DNA of 64,000 bases from assembly GCF_023823125.1 (NCBI RefSeq), contig NZ_CP090949.1, positions 2,876,001 through 2,940,000 on the forward strand. The letters are read 5' to 3'. The notes under the pieces are model-generated. The model saw nothing but the letters and a program-made list of their open reading frames with translations, had not been told where the DNA came from and did no database searches. Positions 16,410-26,209 of the stretch are shown here, in pieces. Position numbers and translations under genes: made by a program. Source of the DNA: Erythrobacter aurantius. GTDB lineage: Bacteria; Pseudomonadota; Alphaproteobacteria; Sphingomonadales; Sphingomonadaceae. Position 1 is the stretch's first letter. Each line of letters opens with the position of its first letter.

Positions 16410-17965
16410 TGACCGACCAACCCGCCTCGAACGCCCAGGAAACTGCGATGCGCGCCCCGGACCGGATCGACCTTGGTCAGAACGATCAGGCCGCACCGGC
16501 AGAAGGCGGCTGCGCCAGCAAGGACACGATGCGCGATGCCGCGCGTCAGGCGGGCAAGAGCGACATTCTAGATCAATATGCCGCCGACTATCCCGTCGGC
16601 CCGCATGATCAGCCGCAAAGCATGTGCCCCGCGTTCGGGTCCTTGCGCGTCGGCCTGCGGATGCGGCGCACCGCGACAGTCCTGTCGGGCAGCGCTTGCT
16701 GCGTTTACGGCCTTACCTTCACCTCTCATTTCTACGGCGCGCGGCGGACGGTGGGCTATGTGCCCTTCTCCTCGGAAACGCTCGTAACCGGCAAGCTGTT
16801 TGAGGATATCAAGGAAGCCGTCGAAGGCCTTGCCGATCCCGAACATTACGACGCGATCGTGGTGACGAACCTGTGCGTTCCCACCGCCAGCGGCGTGCCG
16901 CTGAGGCTGCTGAAGAAGCAGATCAACGGTGTGCGCATCATCGGCATCGACGTACCCGGTTTCGGCATTCCGACCCATGCAGAGGCAAAGGACGTCCTGG
17001 CCGGCGCCATGCTGCAATATGCACGCGAGGAAGTCGCCGCCGGGCCGGTCGCCGCGCCGAAGGAGCGCAGCGACAAACCCACAGTGGCCTTGCTTGGCGA
17101 AATGTTCCCGGCTGATCCGGTGGTGATCGGGCAAATGCTCGAGCCGCTGGGGCTCGCCGCCGGGCCGGTTGTCCCGACCCGCGAGTGGCGCGAACTCTAC
17201 GCAGCGCTCGATTGCAGCGTCGCCGCCGCGATCCACCCGTTCTACACCGCCAGCATCCGCGAATTCGAAGCCGCTGGTCGTCCGGTAATCGGCTCCGCGC
17301 CTGTCGGCGCAGACGGCACCGCCGCATGGCTGGATGCGCTGGGCGATACGCTGGGCCTGCCTGCCGAAAAGGTGGCAGGAGTGAAGAACGCCATGATCGG
17401 CGCGATCAAGGGCGCGCTTGCAGGTTCCCCGATCAATGGCCGCGTGACCGTATCGGGCTATGAAGGTTCCGAATTGCTGGTCGCGCGCCTGCTGATCGAA
17501 AGCGGCGCGGACGTGCCCTATGTCGGCAGCGCCTGCCCGCGCACCAAGTGGTCCGACGCCGATCGCGAATGGCTTGAGGCACGCGGCGTGAAGGTCAATT
17601 TCCGCGCCAGCCTCGAAGACGATATCGCCGCGGTCGAGGAATTCCGCCCTGATCTGGCAGTCGGCACCACTCCGGTGGTTCAGCACGCCAAGGCCAAGGC
17701 GATCCCTTCGCTTTACTTCACCAACCTGATCTCGGCCCGCCCACTGATGGGCCCTGCAGGCGCAGGCAGCCTTGCCACCGTGATCAACGCGGCGATGGGC
17801 AACAAGGCGCGCTTTGACGCGATGCGCGACTTTTTTGAAGGGGTCGGGACCGAACACGCCGCAGGGGTTTGGGAAGACGTGCCGGTGGACCGCCCCAAAT
17901 TCCGCAAGAAATATGCGGCACTGAACGAAGCGGCGCGCAAGGCGTCCGAGGCGGTGGGCACATGA
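16409..17965 (+). CDS. bchY: Chlorophyllide a reductase subunit Y
   Basis: BchY is the nitrogenase alpha-like subunit of COR, forming with BchZ the heterotetramer that binds chlorophyllide a and an Fe-S cluster. At 518 residues from ATG 16409 it matches the family. Conserved cysteine contexts are visible in [27 protein letters not shown] and [16 protein letters not shown] one codon upstream is possible but less likely. It sits between bchX and bchZ with one-base and ATGA overlaps, an arrangement favouring equal subunit synthesis. Confidence 0.96.
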   Translation: MTDQPASNAQETAMRAPDRIDLGQNDQAAPAEGGCASKDTMRDAARQAGKSDILDQYAADYPVGPHDQPQSMCPAFGSLRVGLRMRRTATVLSGSACCVYGLTFTSHFYGARRTVGYVPFSSETLVTGKLFEDIKEAVEGLADPEHYDAIVVTNLCVPTASGVPLRLLKKQINGVRIIGIDVPGFGIPTHAEAKDVLAGAMLQYAREEVAAGPVAAPKERSDKPTVALLGEMFPADPVVIGQMLEPLGLAAGPVVPTREWRELYAALDCSVAAAIHPFYTASIREFEAAGRPVIGSAPVGADGTAAWLDALGDTLGLPAEKVAGVKNAMIGAIKGALAGSPINGRVTVSGYEGSELLVARLLIESGADVPYVGSACPRTKWSDADREWLEARGVKVNFRASLEDDIAAVEEFRPDLAVGTTPVVQHAKAKAIPSLYFTNLISARPLMGPAGAGSLATVINAAMGNKARFDAMRDFFEGVGTEHAAGVWEDVPVDRPKFRKKYAALNEAARKASEAVGT

Positions 17966-19407
17966 CTCTCGTCCTCGATCACGACCGCGCCGGCGGATAT
18001 TGGGGCGCAACCTACGTCTTCACAGCGGTGAAGGGTCTTCAGGTCATCATCGACGGCCCGGTTGGCTGCGAGAACCTGCCAGTGACTTCGGTGCTGCATT
18101 ACACCGACGCCCTGCCCCCGCATGAACTGCCCATCGTCGTCACCGGACTGGGCGAAGAAGAACTGGGCAAGACCGGAACCGAAGGCGCGATGAAACGCGC
18201 CTGGCAGACGCTCGACCCCGAACTGCCCGCGGTGGTGGTCACGGGCTCCATCGCCGAGATGATCGGCGGCGGCGTCACGCCCGAAGGCACCAATATCAAG
18301 CGGTTCCTGCCGCGCACGATCGACGAGGACCAGTGGCAAAGCGCCGACCGCGCGCTGACCTGGCTCTGGACCGAATTGGGGCCGAAGAAGGCGCCTCAGC
18401 CCAAACCGCGCAAAGAGGGCGAAAAGCCCGTCGTCAACATCATCGGCCCGTCCTACGGCATGTTCAACATGCCATCGGACCTTGCCGAGATCCGCCGCCT
18501 GATCGAAGGCATCGGAGCAGAAGTCGGCGTGGTCTTCCCGCTGGGTTGCCACCTCGCCGATATCCGCCAGCTCGGCACTGCAGACGCGAATGTCTGCATG
18601 TACCGCGAGTTCGGCCGCAATTTGTGCGAGACGCTGGAACGTCCGTATTTCCAGGCGCCTGTCGGCCTGACCTCGACCACCAAGTTCCTACGGGCGCTGG
18701 GTGAGGAGCTGGGGCTGGATCCCGAACCCTTTATCGAGCGTGAGAAACACACCACGATCAAGCCGCTATGGGATTTGTGGCGCTCCGTCACGCAGGATTT
18801 CTTCGGCACGGCCAGTTTCGGCATTGTCGCCAATGAAACCTACGCCCGCGGCATCCGTCACTTCCTCGAAGATGACATGGGACTGCCCTGTGCGCTGGCT
18901 TTTTCGCGCTGCGCCGGGGTGAAGCCGGTGAACGAGGATGTGCGCGCGGCAATCCACGCGAACCCGCCGCTGGTGATGCTGGGCAGCTATAACGAGCGGA
19001 TGTACATGGCCGAATGCGGAGCACGCGGGAAATTCATCCCTGCCAGCTTCCCCGGCGCGGCGATCCGCCGTCACACCGGCACCCCCTTCATGGGGTATTC
19101 GGGGGCGACCTATCTGGTGCAGGAAGTGTGCAATGCGCTGTTCGACGCGCTGTTCCACATCCTCCCGCTCGCCACCGACATGGACAAGGTCGATGCGACT
19201 CCGGCGCGCAGCCAGAGCGAATTGACGTGGGACAATGACGCCAAGGCACGGCTCGATCTTCTGGTCGAGAAACAGCCCGTCCTGATCCGGATTTCAGCGG
19301 CCAAGAGGTTGCGCGACGCTGCAGAGCGTACTGCGCGCCGCCACGGCCTCGCCAAAGTTACAGAAGACTGCCTCGCCGAGGCGTTGCTCGAAGGGGAGAC
19401 CGCATGA
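17962..19407 (+). CDS. bchZ: Chlorophyllide a reductase subunit Z
   Basis: BchZ is the beta-like partner of BchY in COR. The protein starts [20 protein letters not shown] and has the Fe-S cysteine region [20 protein letters not shown], followed by [20 protein letters not shown]. The length of 481 is typical. The C-terminal region ([15 protein letters not shown]) is the helical tail seen in BchB/BchZ proteins. It ends 147 bases before pufB, and the puf genes are probably co-transcribed from bchC as in Rhodobacter superoperons. Confidence 0.96.
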   Translation: MTLVLDHDRAGGYWGATYVFTAVKGLQVIIDGPVGCENLPVTSVLHYTDALPPHELPIVVTGLGEEELGKTGTEGAMKRAWQTLDPELPAVVVTGSIAEMIGGGVTPEGTNIKRFLPRTIDEDQWQSADRALTWLWTELGPKKAPQPKPRKEGEKPVVNIIGPSYGMFNMPSDLAEIRRLIEGIGAEVGVVFPLGCHLADIRQLGTADANVCMYREFGRNLCETLERPYFQAPVGLTSTTKFLRALGEELGLDPEPFIEREKHTTIKPLWDLWRSVTQDFFGTASFGIVANETYARGIRHFLEDDMGLPCALAFSRCAGVKPVNEDVRAAIHANPPLVMLGSYNERMYMAECGARGKFIPASFPGAAIRRHTGTPFMGYSGATYLVQEVCNALFDALFHILPLATDMDKVDATPARSQSELTWDNDAKARLDLLVEKQPVLIRISAAKRLRDAAERTARRHGLAKVTEDCLAEALLEGETA

Positions 19408-19568
19408 CCTGCGCCCTTTCGTTCATCGCCGAGCCGCGGCCAACACCTTTGCCTGACAGTAACAGGCATCCGCAATCCACGTGGGGGATCACGCGCGGAT
19501 ACCGTCGGGGGCACTCCCGCCCTCGGTCCAATAAACTCAAATGGAGTTACTGCAATGAACGATCCTGA
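19404..19568 (+). CDS. Possible 54-residue leader ORF between bchZ and pufB
   Basis: An ATG overlapping the bchZ stop (ATGA) opens a frame of 54 codons that ends 14 bases inside pufB. It occupies the place pufQ holds in Rhodobacter, but the product is basic, Ser/Pro/Arg-rich and has no membrane span, so it is not PufQ. It could be a translational-coupling leader or a chance frame; no homology is recognised. Confidence 0.25.
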   Translation: MTCALSFIAEPRPTPLPDSNRHPQSTWGITRGYRRGHSRPRSNKLKWSYCNERS

Positions 19569-19725
19569 TCGCCCGAGCGTGGGGACGTATCTGACCGATG
19601 ACGAGGCAAAGGAAATCCATGGCGCGTTCATGGGAACCTTCACCCTCTATGTCGGCATCGCCCTCGTCGCACACGCCTTGATGTACGCGTGGAAGCCCTG
19701 GTTCCAAGGCCCATTCGGCCAGTGA
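19555..19725 (+). CDS. pufB: LH1 antenna beta subunit
   Basis: PufB is the beta polypeptide of the core light-harvesting complex around the reaction centre. The 56-residue protein (too short for many gene callers) has the soluble acidic N-terminus with LTDDEAKEIHGAFMG, one transmembrane helix and the bacteriochlorophyll-ligating His40 in VAHALMYAWKPWF. GGAG precedes the ATG. It forms an operon with pufA, pufL and pufM. Gene order pufB-pufA is the usual one. Confidence 0.97.
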   Translation: MNDPDRPSVGTYLTDDEAKEIHGAFMGTFTLYVGIALVAHALMYAWKPWFQGPFGQ

Positions 19726-19794
19726 TGATGGCTTGATCGGCAATCCTGTCGATCACGTCACCAGAGCTTTTCAACGTTTCAAAAGGAACAGACT

Positions 19795-19941
19795 ATGTAC
19801 GGTATTTGGAAACACTTCGATGTTCGCCGGACCCTGGTCGCGCTGCACGTCGGCCTGGCCGTTCTGGCATTTACGATCCACTTCATCCTGCTCAGCACTG
19901 AGCGGTACAACTGGCTTGGTGGGATTTCACCGGCCGGCTGA
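19795..19941 (+). CDS. pufA: LH1 antenna alpha subunit
   Basis: PufA is the alpha polypeptide of LH1. The 48-residue protein shows [19 protein letters not shown], a single membrane helix and His29 in [11 protein letters not shown], the bacteriochlorophyll ligand, followed by the conserved RYNWL that ends the helix. AAAAGGA is the ribosome-binding site. It is followed by a stable TTCG hairpin before pufL, which in relatives gives the antenna message a longer half-life than the pufLM message. Confidence 0.97.
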   Translation: MYGIWKHFDVRRTLVALHVGLAVLAFTIHFILLSTERYNWLGGISPAG

Positions 19942-19964
19942 TTGAAGCCTCAGAAAACGTAAGG

Positions 19965-19982
19965 GGGCAGGTTCGCCTGCCT
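19965..19982 (+). other. Intercistronic TTCG hairpin between pufA and pufL
   Basis: GGCAGG-TTCG-CCTGCC (19966-19981), with a flanking G-U pair, forms a stable tetraloop hairpin 24 bases after the pufA stop. No U-run follows, so it is not a terminator. Position matches the puf intercistronic hairpins known to protect pufBA mRNA from 3' decay. Confidence 0.7.
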
Positions 19983-20045
19983 GCCTCCTCTACACCTCTG
20001 ATCGGAAACGACAAAACCTGCCCTTGAGGTGGGAAGGATGGACCT

Positions 20046-20879
20046 ATGGCGCTCCTTAGTTTCGAGCGGAAATACCGCGTGCGCGGTGGCACATTAATCG
20101 GCGGCGACCTTTTCGACTTCTGGGTCGGGCCGTTTTATGTCGGATTCTTTGGAGTAACGACGGCAGTCAGCGCCCTTCTGGGCACCATGCTGATCTTCGC
20201 CGCCGCGCTTCAGGGACCGACCCTCAACCCCTGGCTTATCGACATTCAACCACCGCCGATTGAAGCCGGGCTTGCCTTCATGCCTCTCAACCAAGGGGGG
20301 TATCACCAGATCATCACGGCCTGTGCCGTGGTGGCTTTCTATTCGTGGGTTTTCAGGCAGGCTGAAATCTCGCGCAAGCTTGGCATGAGCTACCACATCC
20401 CGATCGCCTTCAGCGTCGCGGTGTTCGCCTTTGTCACGCTGAATGTGATCCGTCCGCTGTGGATGGGTGCCTGGGGCCATGCGTTCCCTTACGGCATCTG
20501 GTCGCACCTCGATTGGGTTTCGTACACCGGCTACAACTATGTGAACTTCCACTACAATCCGGTGCACATGCTCGCGATCACGTTCTTCTTCACGAACTGT
20601 CTCGCGCTGGCGCTCCACGGCGGCCTTGTCCTTTCGGCGGTGAACCCGTCGAACGGCACCGACGTCAAGACGCCCGAATACGAAGACACCTATTTCCGCG
20701 ATTTCATCGGCTATTCGGTCGGCACGCTGGGCATCCACCGTGTGGGTCTGTTCCTGGCGCTCAGTGCAGCGTTCTGGAGCGCGGTCTGCATCGTGATCTC
20801 GGGCACGCTGATGACGGGCAGCTGGGTCGAATGGTGGGATTGGTGGCGCGCGGTCCCGATCTGGTCGGCAGGAGTATGA
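20046..20879 (+). CDS. pufL: Photosynthetic reaction centre L subunit
   Basis: PufL is one of the two core reaction-centre subunits that bind the special pair, accessory bacteriochlorophyll, bacteriopheophytin and QA/QB. The 277-residue sequence has five membrane helices and the hallmark segments [48 protein letters not shown] and [16 protein letters not shown], whose histidines ligate chlorophylls and the non-haem iron. Length is close to other L subunits. GGAAGGA precedes the start; pufM follows after four bases. Confidence 0.98.
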   Translation: MALLSFERKYRVRGGTLIGGDLFDFWVGPFYVGFFGVTTAVSALLGTMLIFAAALQGPTLNPWLIDIQPPPIEAGLAFMPLNQGGYHQIITACAVVAFYSWVFRQAEISRKLGMSYHIPIAFSVAVFAFVTLNVIRPLWMGAWGHAFPYGIWSHLDWVSYTGYNYVNFHYNPVHMLAITFFFTNCLALALHGGLVLSAVNPSNGTDVKTPEYEDTYFRDFIGYSVGTLGIHRVGLFLALSAAFWSAVCIVISGTLMTGSWVEWWDWWRAVPIWSAGV

Positions 20880-20883
20880 TGTC

Positions 20884-21807
20884 ATGAGCACCTATCAAAA
20901 CATCTTCACGCAGATCCAGGTAAAGGCGGCTCCCGAAATGGGTGTCCCGCACCTCGACGGCAGCGAAGGCCGCATCAACGCCACCGGTTACAATTACTGG
21001 TTGGGGAAGATCGGTCAGGCGCAGCTCGGCCCGATCTATCTCGGCTGGCTCGGCATGATCTCGCTGGCATTCGGAACCGCCGCGTTCCTGATCATCGGGT
21101 TCAACTTCTGGGCGCAAGCCGGATGGAGCCCTCAGGTGTTCATGCGCGAGCTGTTCTGGCTTTCGCTTGATCCTCCGGGTCCGGAATACGGTTTCAGCTT
21201 CTTCGTTCCTTTGAACAAAGGCGGCTGGTTCATCATGACCGGGGCGTTTCTGACGATTGCCGTTCTGACCTGGTGGGCACGCACGTATATGCGGGCACGC
21301 GCTCTGGGTATGGGAATGCATATCCCATGGGCATTCGCCTCGGCAATCTGGCTGTTCCTCGTGCTGGGCTTCATCCGCCCGGCTCTGATCGGCAGCTGGT
21401 CCGAAGCGGTTCCCTACGGGATCTTCTCGCACCTCGACTGGACGAACAACTTCTCGCTCATTCACGGTAACCTGTTCTACAACCCGTTCCACGCGCTCTC
21501 GATCGTGTTCCTCTATGGCTCGGCGGTGCTGTTCGCCATGCACGGGGCGACGATCCTGGCAGTGGGCCGTTATGGCGGCGAACGCGAGATCGAGCAGATC
21601 ACCGATCGCGGCACGGCATCGGAACGCGCCGGACTGTTCTGGCGCTGGACCATGGGCTTCAACGCGACGATGGAATCGATCCACCGTTGGGCCTGGTGGT
21701 TTGCGGTGCTGACGACGCTTACCGGCGGTATCGGCATCCTGCTTTCGGGCACCGTTGTCGACAACTGGTACCTGTGGGCGCAGGAACACTACTACGCACC
21801 GAAGTAA
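20884..21807 (+). CDS. pufM: Photosynthetic reaction centre M subunit
   Basis: PufM is the partner of PufL in the reaction-centre core. The 307-residue protein begins [19 protein letters not shown] and shows [33 protein letters not shown] and [19 protein letters not shown], which carry the chlorophyll and iron histidines and the Glu-containing loop unique to M. It is the last puf gene: no tetrahaem pufC or pufX follows, and a strong terminator lies 60 bases on. The reaction centre therefore relies on diffusible or anchored donors. Confidence 0.98.
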   Translation: MSTYQNIFTQIQVKAAPEMGVPHLDGSEGRINATGYNYWLGKIGQAQLGPIYLGWLGMISLAFGTAAFLIIGFNFWAQAGWSPQVFMRELFWLSLDPPGPEYGFSFFVPLNKGGWFIMTGAFLTIAVLTWWARTYMRARALGMGMHIPWAFASAIWLFLVLGFIRPALIGSWSEAVPYGIFSHLDWTNNFSLIHGNLFYNPFHALSIVFLYGSAVLFAMHGATILAVGRYGGEREIEQITDRGTASERAGLFWRWTMGFNATMESIHRWAWWFAVLTTLTGGIGILLSGTVVDNWYLWAQEHYYAPK

Positions 21808-21867
21808 GCCAAGGGGGACGGGGCCGGTCGCAATCGGTCCCCTTCCCCGCTCAAGCCAAAGGTCAAC

Positions 21868-21903
21868 AAACCCGGCCCTGCGCAAAGCACGGCCGGGTTT
21901 TTT
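21868..21903 (+). terminator. Rho-independent terminator after pufM
   Basis: AAACCCGGCC pairs perfectly with GGCCGGGTTT across a 13-base loop, and the stem runs into a six-T tract. It closes the bchC-to-pufM transcription unit. Confidence 0.92.
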
Positions 21904-21960
21904 GCGTCTTGCACCCGGATATGATTTAGGTTCTAAATTGGCATGTGAATCTAAGGGTCA

Positions 21961-22557
21961 ATGTCGATGCAAATCTTAGTATTGCCGTTCATTCTTCTAA
22001 ACTTGTTCGCCGGATTATTGGGCGGTGCCGGAATGTTGTTCCAAGGGGAATGGAGCATCTTTTTCCTGGGGCTCGCTTGGATGTTTGTTGGCGCATATGT
22101 GCTATCATTGGCTTTGCTTCCGGGAATGATCTTTGCTCCGATTGCAGCATGGGCGGCGGATCGAGATAACTTGGTGCTCGTGGCTATAGCCGCTATTCCG
22201 GCTATGGCTTGGACTTACACAATCGTTGCTGTTTCTTGCGTCGCAATCTTCTCTGGAATCGTCCACAATTCAGATGCCGGGATATTTCACCTATTGTGGG
22301 GGTATGCTTCTGCCACCGGCCCATGGTCCTTCTTGGCACGTGAGGATGCAAAAGCGGGTAACGACTATGCCGCCCTGACATCATTTTTTGCCCAACTTGG
22401 CGTGATTTCAATGATGATCGCCACACTTATCGAACCGAGAGATACTGATTTCTATCGATTGATATATTGGTTTGCGCCACTACTTCTTATTGGTCTCGTC
22501 GTTCAGCTATTTATTGTTTGGGTAGAAACAAAAAATTCACGCCATGGACTCAGATAG
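21961..22557 (+). CDS. Multi-pass membrane protein, unknown, low GC
   Basis: The 198-residue product has about five hydrophobic segments and no recognisable motif; it starts MSMQILVLPFILLNLFAGLLGGAGMLFQ. Base composition is clearly more AT-rich than flanking PGC genes, and codon use differs (many A/T third positions). It overlaps the next gene by 14 bases, so the pair is probably one unit. Its position between the puf terminator and tspO suggests insertion into the PGC. No function is assigned. Confidence 0.6.
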   Translation: MSMQILVLPFILLNLFAGLLGGAGMLFQGEWSIFFLGLAWMFVGAYVLSLALLPGMIFAPIAAWAADRDNLVLVAIAAIPAMAWTYTIVAVSCVAIFSGIVHNSDAGIFHLLWGYASATGPWSFLAREDAKAGNDYAALTSFFAQLGVISMMIATLIEPRDTDFYRLIYWFAPLLLIGLVVQLFIVWVETKNSRHGLR

Positions 22558-22894
22558 CAACCCGCCAGCTTGGCTTACGATAGGGCTTGCTGGAGCTTGT
22601 ATTCTCGCGCTGTTTGACTGGCCGTATGGGTACTACCAACTTCTGCGCCTTTCAGTAACGCTATACTCAGCATGGATTGCGTGGAGCGCCTTCAAATCGA
22701 GCCAGGTAGGGTGGGGCTGGGCCTTCGGTTTTCTTGCACTACTGTACAACCCATTCATCAAAATTTCTCTCGAGAAAGACTTGTGGCAGGCTGTGAACGT
22801 CTTCACTGCCATAGCCTTCCTAACTGTATATTGGCGGTTCCGAAGCCCCTCAGCAAAGCAGGAACTCGAGAAGAGTACTGACCGAAGAGGTTGA
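22544..22894 (+). CDS. Small membrane protein, DUF6804-like
   Basis: This 116-residue protein has three to four membrane helices and the pattern WPYGYYQLLRLSVT, W-A-F-G-F-L-A-L-L-Y-N-P-F-I-K-I-S-L and W-Q-A-V-N-V-F-T-A, matching what I remember of the DUF6804 family of small membrane proteins (function unknown). It overlaps the preceding gene by 14 bases and shares its low GC. It converges on the minus-strand gene at 22906 with a 11-base gap. Confidence 0.65.
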   Translation: MDSDSNPPAWLTIGLAGACILALFDWPYGYYQLLRLSVTLYSAWIAWSAFKSSQVGWGWAFGFLALLYNPFIKISLEKDLWQAVNVFTAIAFLTVYWRFRSPSAKQELEKSTDRRG

Positions 22895-22905
22895 CCAGGT
22901 CTGAG

Positions 22906-23169
22906 TCAGTCCGAAGCTGAAAGGCGCGTTCGCAGGTCCATCACATGCAGCGGGAAAGACAGCGCCAGCGGGATTGCCACCCACCACCAATCCGCGCCGA
23001 CCAGCGCGGCTCTTAACCCCAGCACGATCAGTGCGGCCGGGCCCAGCAGGCCGAGGATGGCGCCGATGCTCCATCCGCGCACCTTGAGCCACACAGCCTC
23101 CGTGGCCAGCACGGCCAGAACGACGTCGGCACCGTGCCCGCTGGCAAAGAAGGCGGCTATGCCTTCCAT
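22906..23169 (-). CDS. Small membrane protein, unknown
   Basis: The product from ATG 23169 is 87 residues with three hydrophobic segments (VVLAVLATEAVWL, IGAILGLLGPAALIVLGL, WWWVAIPLALSFPL) and the end MDLRTRLSASD. An alternative TTG start at 23202 would overlap tspO by 26 bases. It is the last gene of the bchG-MFS-bchP-tspO unit. No characterised family is recognised; the operon suggests a membrane role connected with tetrapyrroles. Confidence 0.6.
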   Translation of the reverse strand: MEGIAAFFASGHGADVVLAVLATEAVWLKVRGWSIGAILGLLGPAALIVLGLRAALVGADWWWVAIPLALSFPLHVMDLRTRLSASD

Positions 23170-23176
23170 CAAGGGA

Positions 23177-23671
23177 TCAGCCAAAGGGGCCGTTGAGATC
23201 AACCACTGCCCAATTGAGCGCGGCGGCGAATGTCACCCAGAAAAGATAGGGCAGGAACAGCAAGGCGGCCGATTTGGACACCCGCCACGAATACATGATC
23301 AGCGCCAGGATCGAGAGCCACAGCAGCAGCACCTCGATAAACGCCCAGTCAGGGCGCTGGATGCGGAAGAAGATCATGCTCCAGGTGATGTTCAAAAAGG
23401 CGTTGAGCGCGAACAGGCCGATCACCGTATCGGATACGCGCGGCGTAGGCGCGGCGCGCCATGCGGAAACGATCGCCGCGGTGTTCAGGGCGTAGATCAG
23501 TGTCCAGCCGATCGGGAACACCCAGTCGGGCGGGTTCCACGATGGCTTTGCCAGCCCCTGATACCACGGCCCCAGATCGGTGATGGTTGCGCCCAGCACC
23601 GCGACGATTGCCGCAGCGATGGCGGCTACGATTGCGGGCAGAATCCACGTCTTGCTCAAGTGCATGGACAT
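23177..23671 (-). CDS. tspO: Tryptophan-rich sensory protein TspO
   Basis: TspO is a five-helix outer- or inner-membrane protein that binds porphyrins. In Rhodobacter it moderates photopigment gene expression, connecting tetrapyrrole level or oxygen with regulation. The sequence has the family signatures LAKPSWNPPDWVFPIGWTLIY, NAFLNITWSMIFFR and LNWAVVDLNG, with the Trp-rich surface. ATG 23671 gives 164 residues; a second ATG two codons later, or an upstream in-frame start at 23701 inside bchP, are possible. It follows bchP by four bases. Confidence 0.93.
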   Translation of the reverse strand: MSMHLSKTWILPAIVAAIAAAIVAVLGATITDLGPWYQGLAKPSWNPPDWVFPIGWTLIYALNTAAIVSAWRAAPTPRVSDTVIGLFALNAFLNITWSMIFFRIQRPDWAFIEVLLLWLSILALIMYSWRVSKSAALLFLPYLFWVTFAAALNWAVVDLNGPFG

Positions 23672-23675
23672 GAAG

Positions 23676-24872
23676 CTAGCTGCTTGCCGGTCGCAAACCA
23701 AGAAGGTGCGCTGTGTCTTTCAGGAAGATCTTCACATGCGCCAACGGCTTTGACCGGACCAGCTTCTTGTTCATGTAGGCCTGCCAGGTGAGCTGCTGCA
23801 CATCCTTGTCATCGCACATGTCGACGAACCGTTCGCGCCGCTTGTCCGACGAATACCAGAAATACTGCATGATCCCGAGGATCCAGAAGACGCGGCCATG
23901 CTCTTTCATGAAACGGCTGCGGGCAAGTTTGAGCGCCTTGGCCTGACCTGTCTTGAGGAACTCGCTCGCCGCTTCGGCGCTGAAACGGCCGCCGACCATA
24001 GCGTAGTAGATCCCTTCGCCCGATGCCGGAGCAACAATCCCGGCCGCATCGCCTGCGACGATCACGTCGGCACCGTTGTCCCATTTCTTGAGCGGCTTGA
24101 GTGGTATCGGCGCACCTTCGCGGCGCACGGTTTCGCAGCGGGTCAGATCAAGATCGCCGCGCATTTCCGATACGGCTCCGCGCAGGGAAAACCCCTTGTT
24201 CGCGCTGCCTACGCCGATGCTGGCGGTTTCTCCGTGCGGGAAGACCCAGGCGTAGAAATCTGGCGACAAGCGCCCCTGGTAGAACACATCGCAGCGATCG
24301 GGATCATAGCGTTCGCCCTTGCCTTCGGGTGACTTGATGATCTCGTGATAGGCGAAGACGCATTTCACCCGCTCGGCATCGGGCAGGCATTGCTTTGCCA
24401 CGGCAGAGCGAGCTCCGTCGGCACCGATGACGCACCGCGCACGCACCCGCTCGATCGGGCCGCCCCGTTCGCGGCGGAAAGTCACAAGCGGATGAGCGTG
24501 TTCATCGCGTTCGACCTTTTCGAAAGTCGCGGTGAGGCGTTCCGCGCCCGACCGCGCCGCGCGTTCGCGCAGCCATTCGTCGAATTCCTCACGATCGACC
24601 ATGCCGACATAGCCGATTTCGCCGACCGGCATGTCCACCGCGCGTCCTGATGGCGCGATCATCCGGGCCGAACGCGCGCGGGCGACCAGCAGGCTTTGCG
24701 GTATGTCGAAATCTTCGAGCAAGCGCGGGGGAACCGCGCCGCCGCATGGCTTGATCCGTCCGCCACGCTCCATCAGCAGCACCGAATGGCCGGCACGGGC
24801 CAGATCGTCCGCCGCCGTGGCCCCGGCAGGTCCGCCGCCTACAACAACGGCATCATAGAGCTTCTCTGTCAT
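23676..24872 (-). CDS. bchP: Geranylgeranyl (bacterio)chlorophyll reductase
   Basis: BchP reduces the geranylgeranyl tail to phytyl on bacteriochlorophyll with NADPH. The 398-residue FAD protein begins with the dinucleotide fold DAVVVGGGPAGATAADDLARAGHSVLLMER, then the family-specific IKPCGGAVPPRLL, and has GDAAGIVAPASGEGIYYAM in the FAD-binding C-terminal half. The start overlaps the stop of the MFS gene (ATGA), and tspO follows immediately. Length matches other BchP. Confidence 0.96.
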   Translation of the reverse strand: MTEKLYDAVVVGGGPAGATAADDLARAGHSVLLMERGGRIKPCGGAVPPRLLEDFDIPQSLLVARARSARMIAPSGRAVDMPVGEIGYVGMVDREEFDEWLRERAARSGAERLTATFEKVERDEHAHPLVTFRRERGGPIERVRARCVIGADGARSAVAKQCLPDAERVKCVFAYHEIIKSPEGKGERYDPDRCDVFYQGRLSPDFYAWVFPHGETASIGVGSANKGFSLRGAVSEMRGDLDLTRCETVRREGAPIPLKPLKKWDNGADVIVAGDAAGIVAPASGEGIYYAMVGGRFSAEAASEFLKTGQAKALKLARSRFMKEHGRVFWILGIMQYFWYSSDKRRERFVDMCDDKDVQQLTWQAYMNKKLVRSKPLAHVKIFLKDTAHLLGLRPASS

Positions 24873-26209
24873 GCGAATATCTCCCGGTCCTGTGCCTGAC
24901 TTGCGCGCGTCGGCATGGCCTGACTGCCGGCCGCCCGCACCGCGAGGATCGCGGCGAGGACGAACAGCGCGGCTTCGATGGCAAAGATCAGCTGGAAGGC
25001 GCTGCCATCATGCGCCTGCACGCGGCGGGCGATATCGACGCCCATCGCTCCGAACATTCCGCCAAGGCCGAATGCGATTGCCTGTGATGCGCCCCAAACG
25101 CCCATGCGCACGCCTTCGCGGGTTTTCTCTCCCGCTCCGGCCAGCCCCATCATCGCTCCGATAGAGGCGACGGCGAACACGCCATTGCCGAGGCCGAGGA
25201 CGAAGACATTGATCCCAAGCGGCCAGCCCGGCCCGGCAATCGCCGCCAGCGCAAGACCCGCCAGACCCGCCGCCGAAGCGAGGCATCCGGCAACGATCCA
25301 CAGGCGCAGATCGGAGGTGAGTTTGCCCTTGAACGCGCTGCCGCCAACCCCGGCGACAATCATGCCCAGCAGTATGCCGCCCTGATGCTGGCCGCCCAGC
25401 TGCGTAGATTCCCTGGGCGTCATGCCGAAAACCAGCCCGGCGAAGGGTTCAAGGATCAGGTCCTGCATCGAAAATGCGATCATCGAAACGAAGATGAAAA
25501 TGGTGAAGCGACGTGCCGCAGCCTCGTTCCAGATTTCGGCGATGGCGGCGCGGAAATCGGGCGCGGGTTCGTCCTTGCGCGTTTCCTCGAAAACGACATG
25601 CCCTTGCTCAAGCCGGAACACCGCCAGCGCGGTAACGGCAACCGTGACGAGAGCCAGCCCGCTGGCGACTTCCATCAGACGCTCGGGTGAATAGGGATCG
25701 AGCAGGGCGCCGACCGTAATCGCCGAGGCGACAATGCCTGCCACCATCATGATCCATGTGGTTGCAGCCGCTGCAGCACGCCTTTGCGGCGCTACGCCCG
25801 ACGCCAGAAGCGCCAGAGCGGAAGTGCCGCCCATGCCCACACCGATGCCGATCAGCGTATAGGCGATCACCGCCAGCGCGAAGCCCGCGCCAAAGCCGTC
25901 CGCCATCATCGGTGTCGCTTGCGAGGCGATCAGAACACCACCGGCCAGCACCGCAAGCCCGGCGAGGACCCACGGCGTCCGCTTGCGTCCCTTGTCGGAA
26001 ACCTGCCCCCACAAGGGCCGTGTCAACTGAACCGCATAATGCCATGCGACAAAGCCTGCGGGGATAGCTGCGGCCAGCGCGTATTCGACCACCATCAGGC
26101 GGTTGAGCACGGTTGTCGAAAGCATCACCAGCGCGCCGATCGATGCCTGCACCATCCCGATGCGGATGATGCCAAACCAGCTCAGTCCCTTGGGCTGCGC
26201 AGCGGCCAT
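24869..26209 (-). CDS. BCD-family MFS transporter (PucC/Bch2-like)
   Basis: This 446-residue twelve-helix major-facilitator protein belongs to the bacteriochlorophyll delivery (BCD) family. Characteristic segments are GMVQASIGALVMLSTTVLNR, RPLWGQVSDKGRKRTPWV and VFGMTPRESTQLGGQHQGG. Between bchG and bchP in purple bacteria this gene is known as pucC-like or orf428 and is thought to help deliver bacteriochlorophyll to, or assemble, antenna complexes. The start at 26209 shares a base with the bchG stop. A longer open frame through bchG in this phase is not coding. Confidence 0.93.
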   Translation of the reverse strand: MAAAQPKGLSWFGIIRIGMVQASIGALVMLSTTVLNRLMVVEYALAAAIPAGFVAWHYAVQLTRPLWGQVSDKGRKRTPWVLAGLAVLAGGVLIASQATPMMADGFGAGFALAVIAYTLIGIGVGMGGTSALALLASGVAPQRRAAAAATTWIMMVAGIVASAITVGALLDPYSPERLMEVASGLALVTVAVTALAVFRLEQGHVVFEETRKDEPAPDFRAAIAEIWNEAAARRFTIFIFVSMIAFSMQDLILEPFAGLVFGMTPRESTQLGGQHQGGILLGMIVAGVGGSAFKGKLTSDLRLWIVAGCLASAAGLAGLALAAIAGPGWPLGINVFVLGLGNGVFAVASIGAMMGLAGAGEKTREGVRMGVWGASQAIAFGLGGMFGAMGVDIARRVQAHDGSAFQLIFAIEAALFVLAAILAVRAAGSQAMPTRASQAQDREIFA

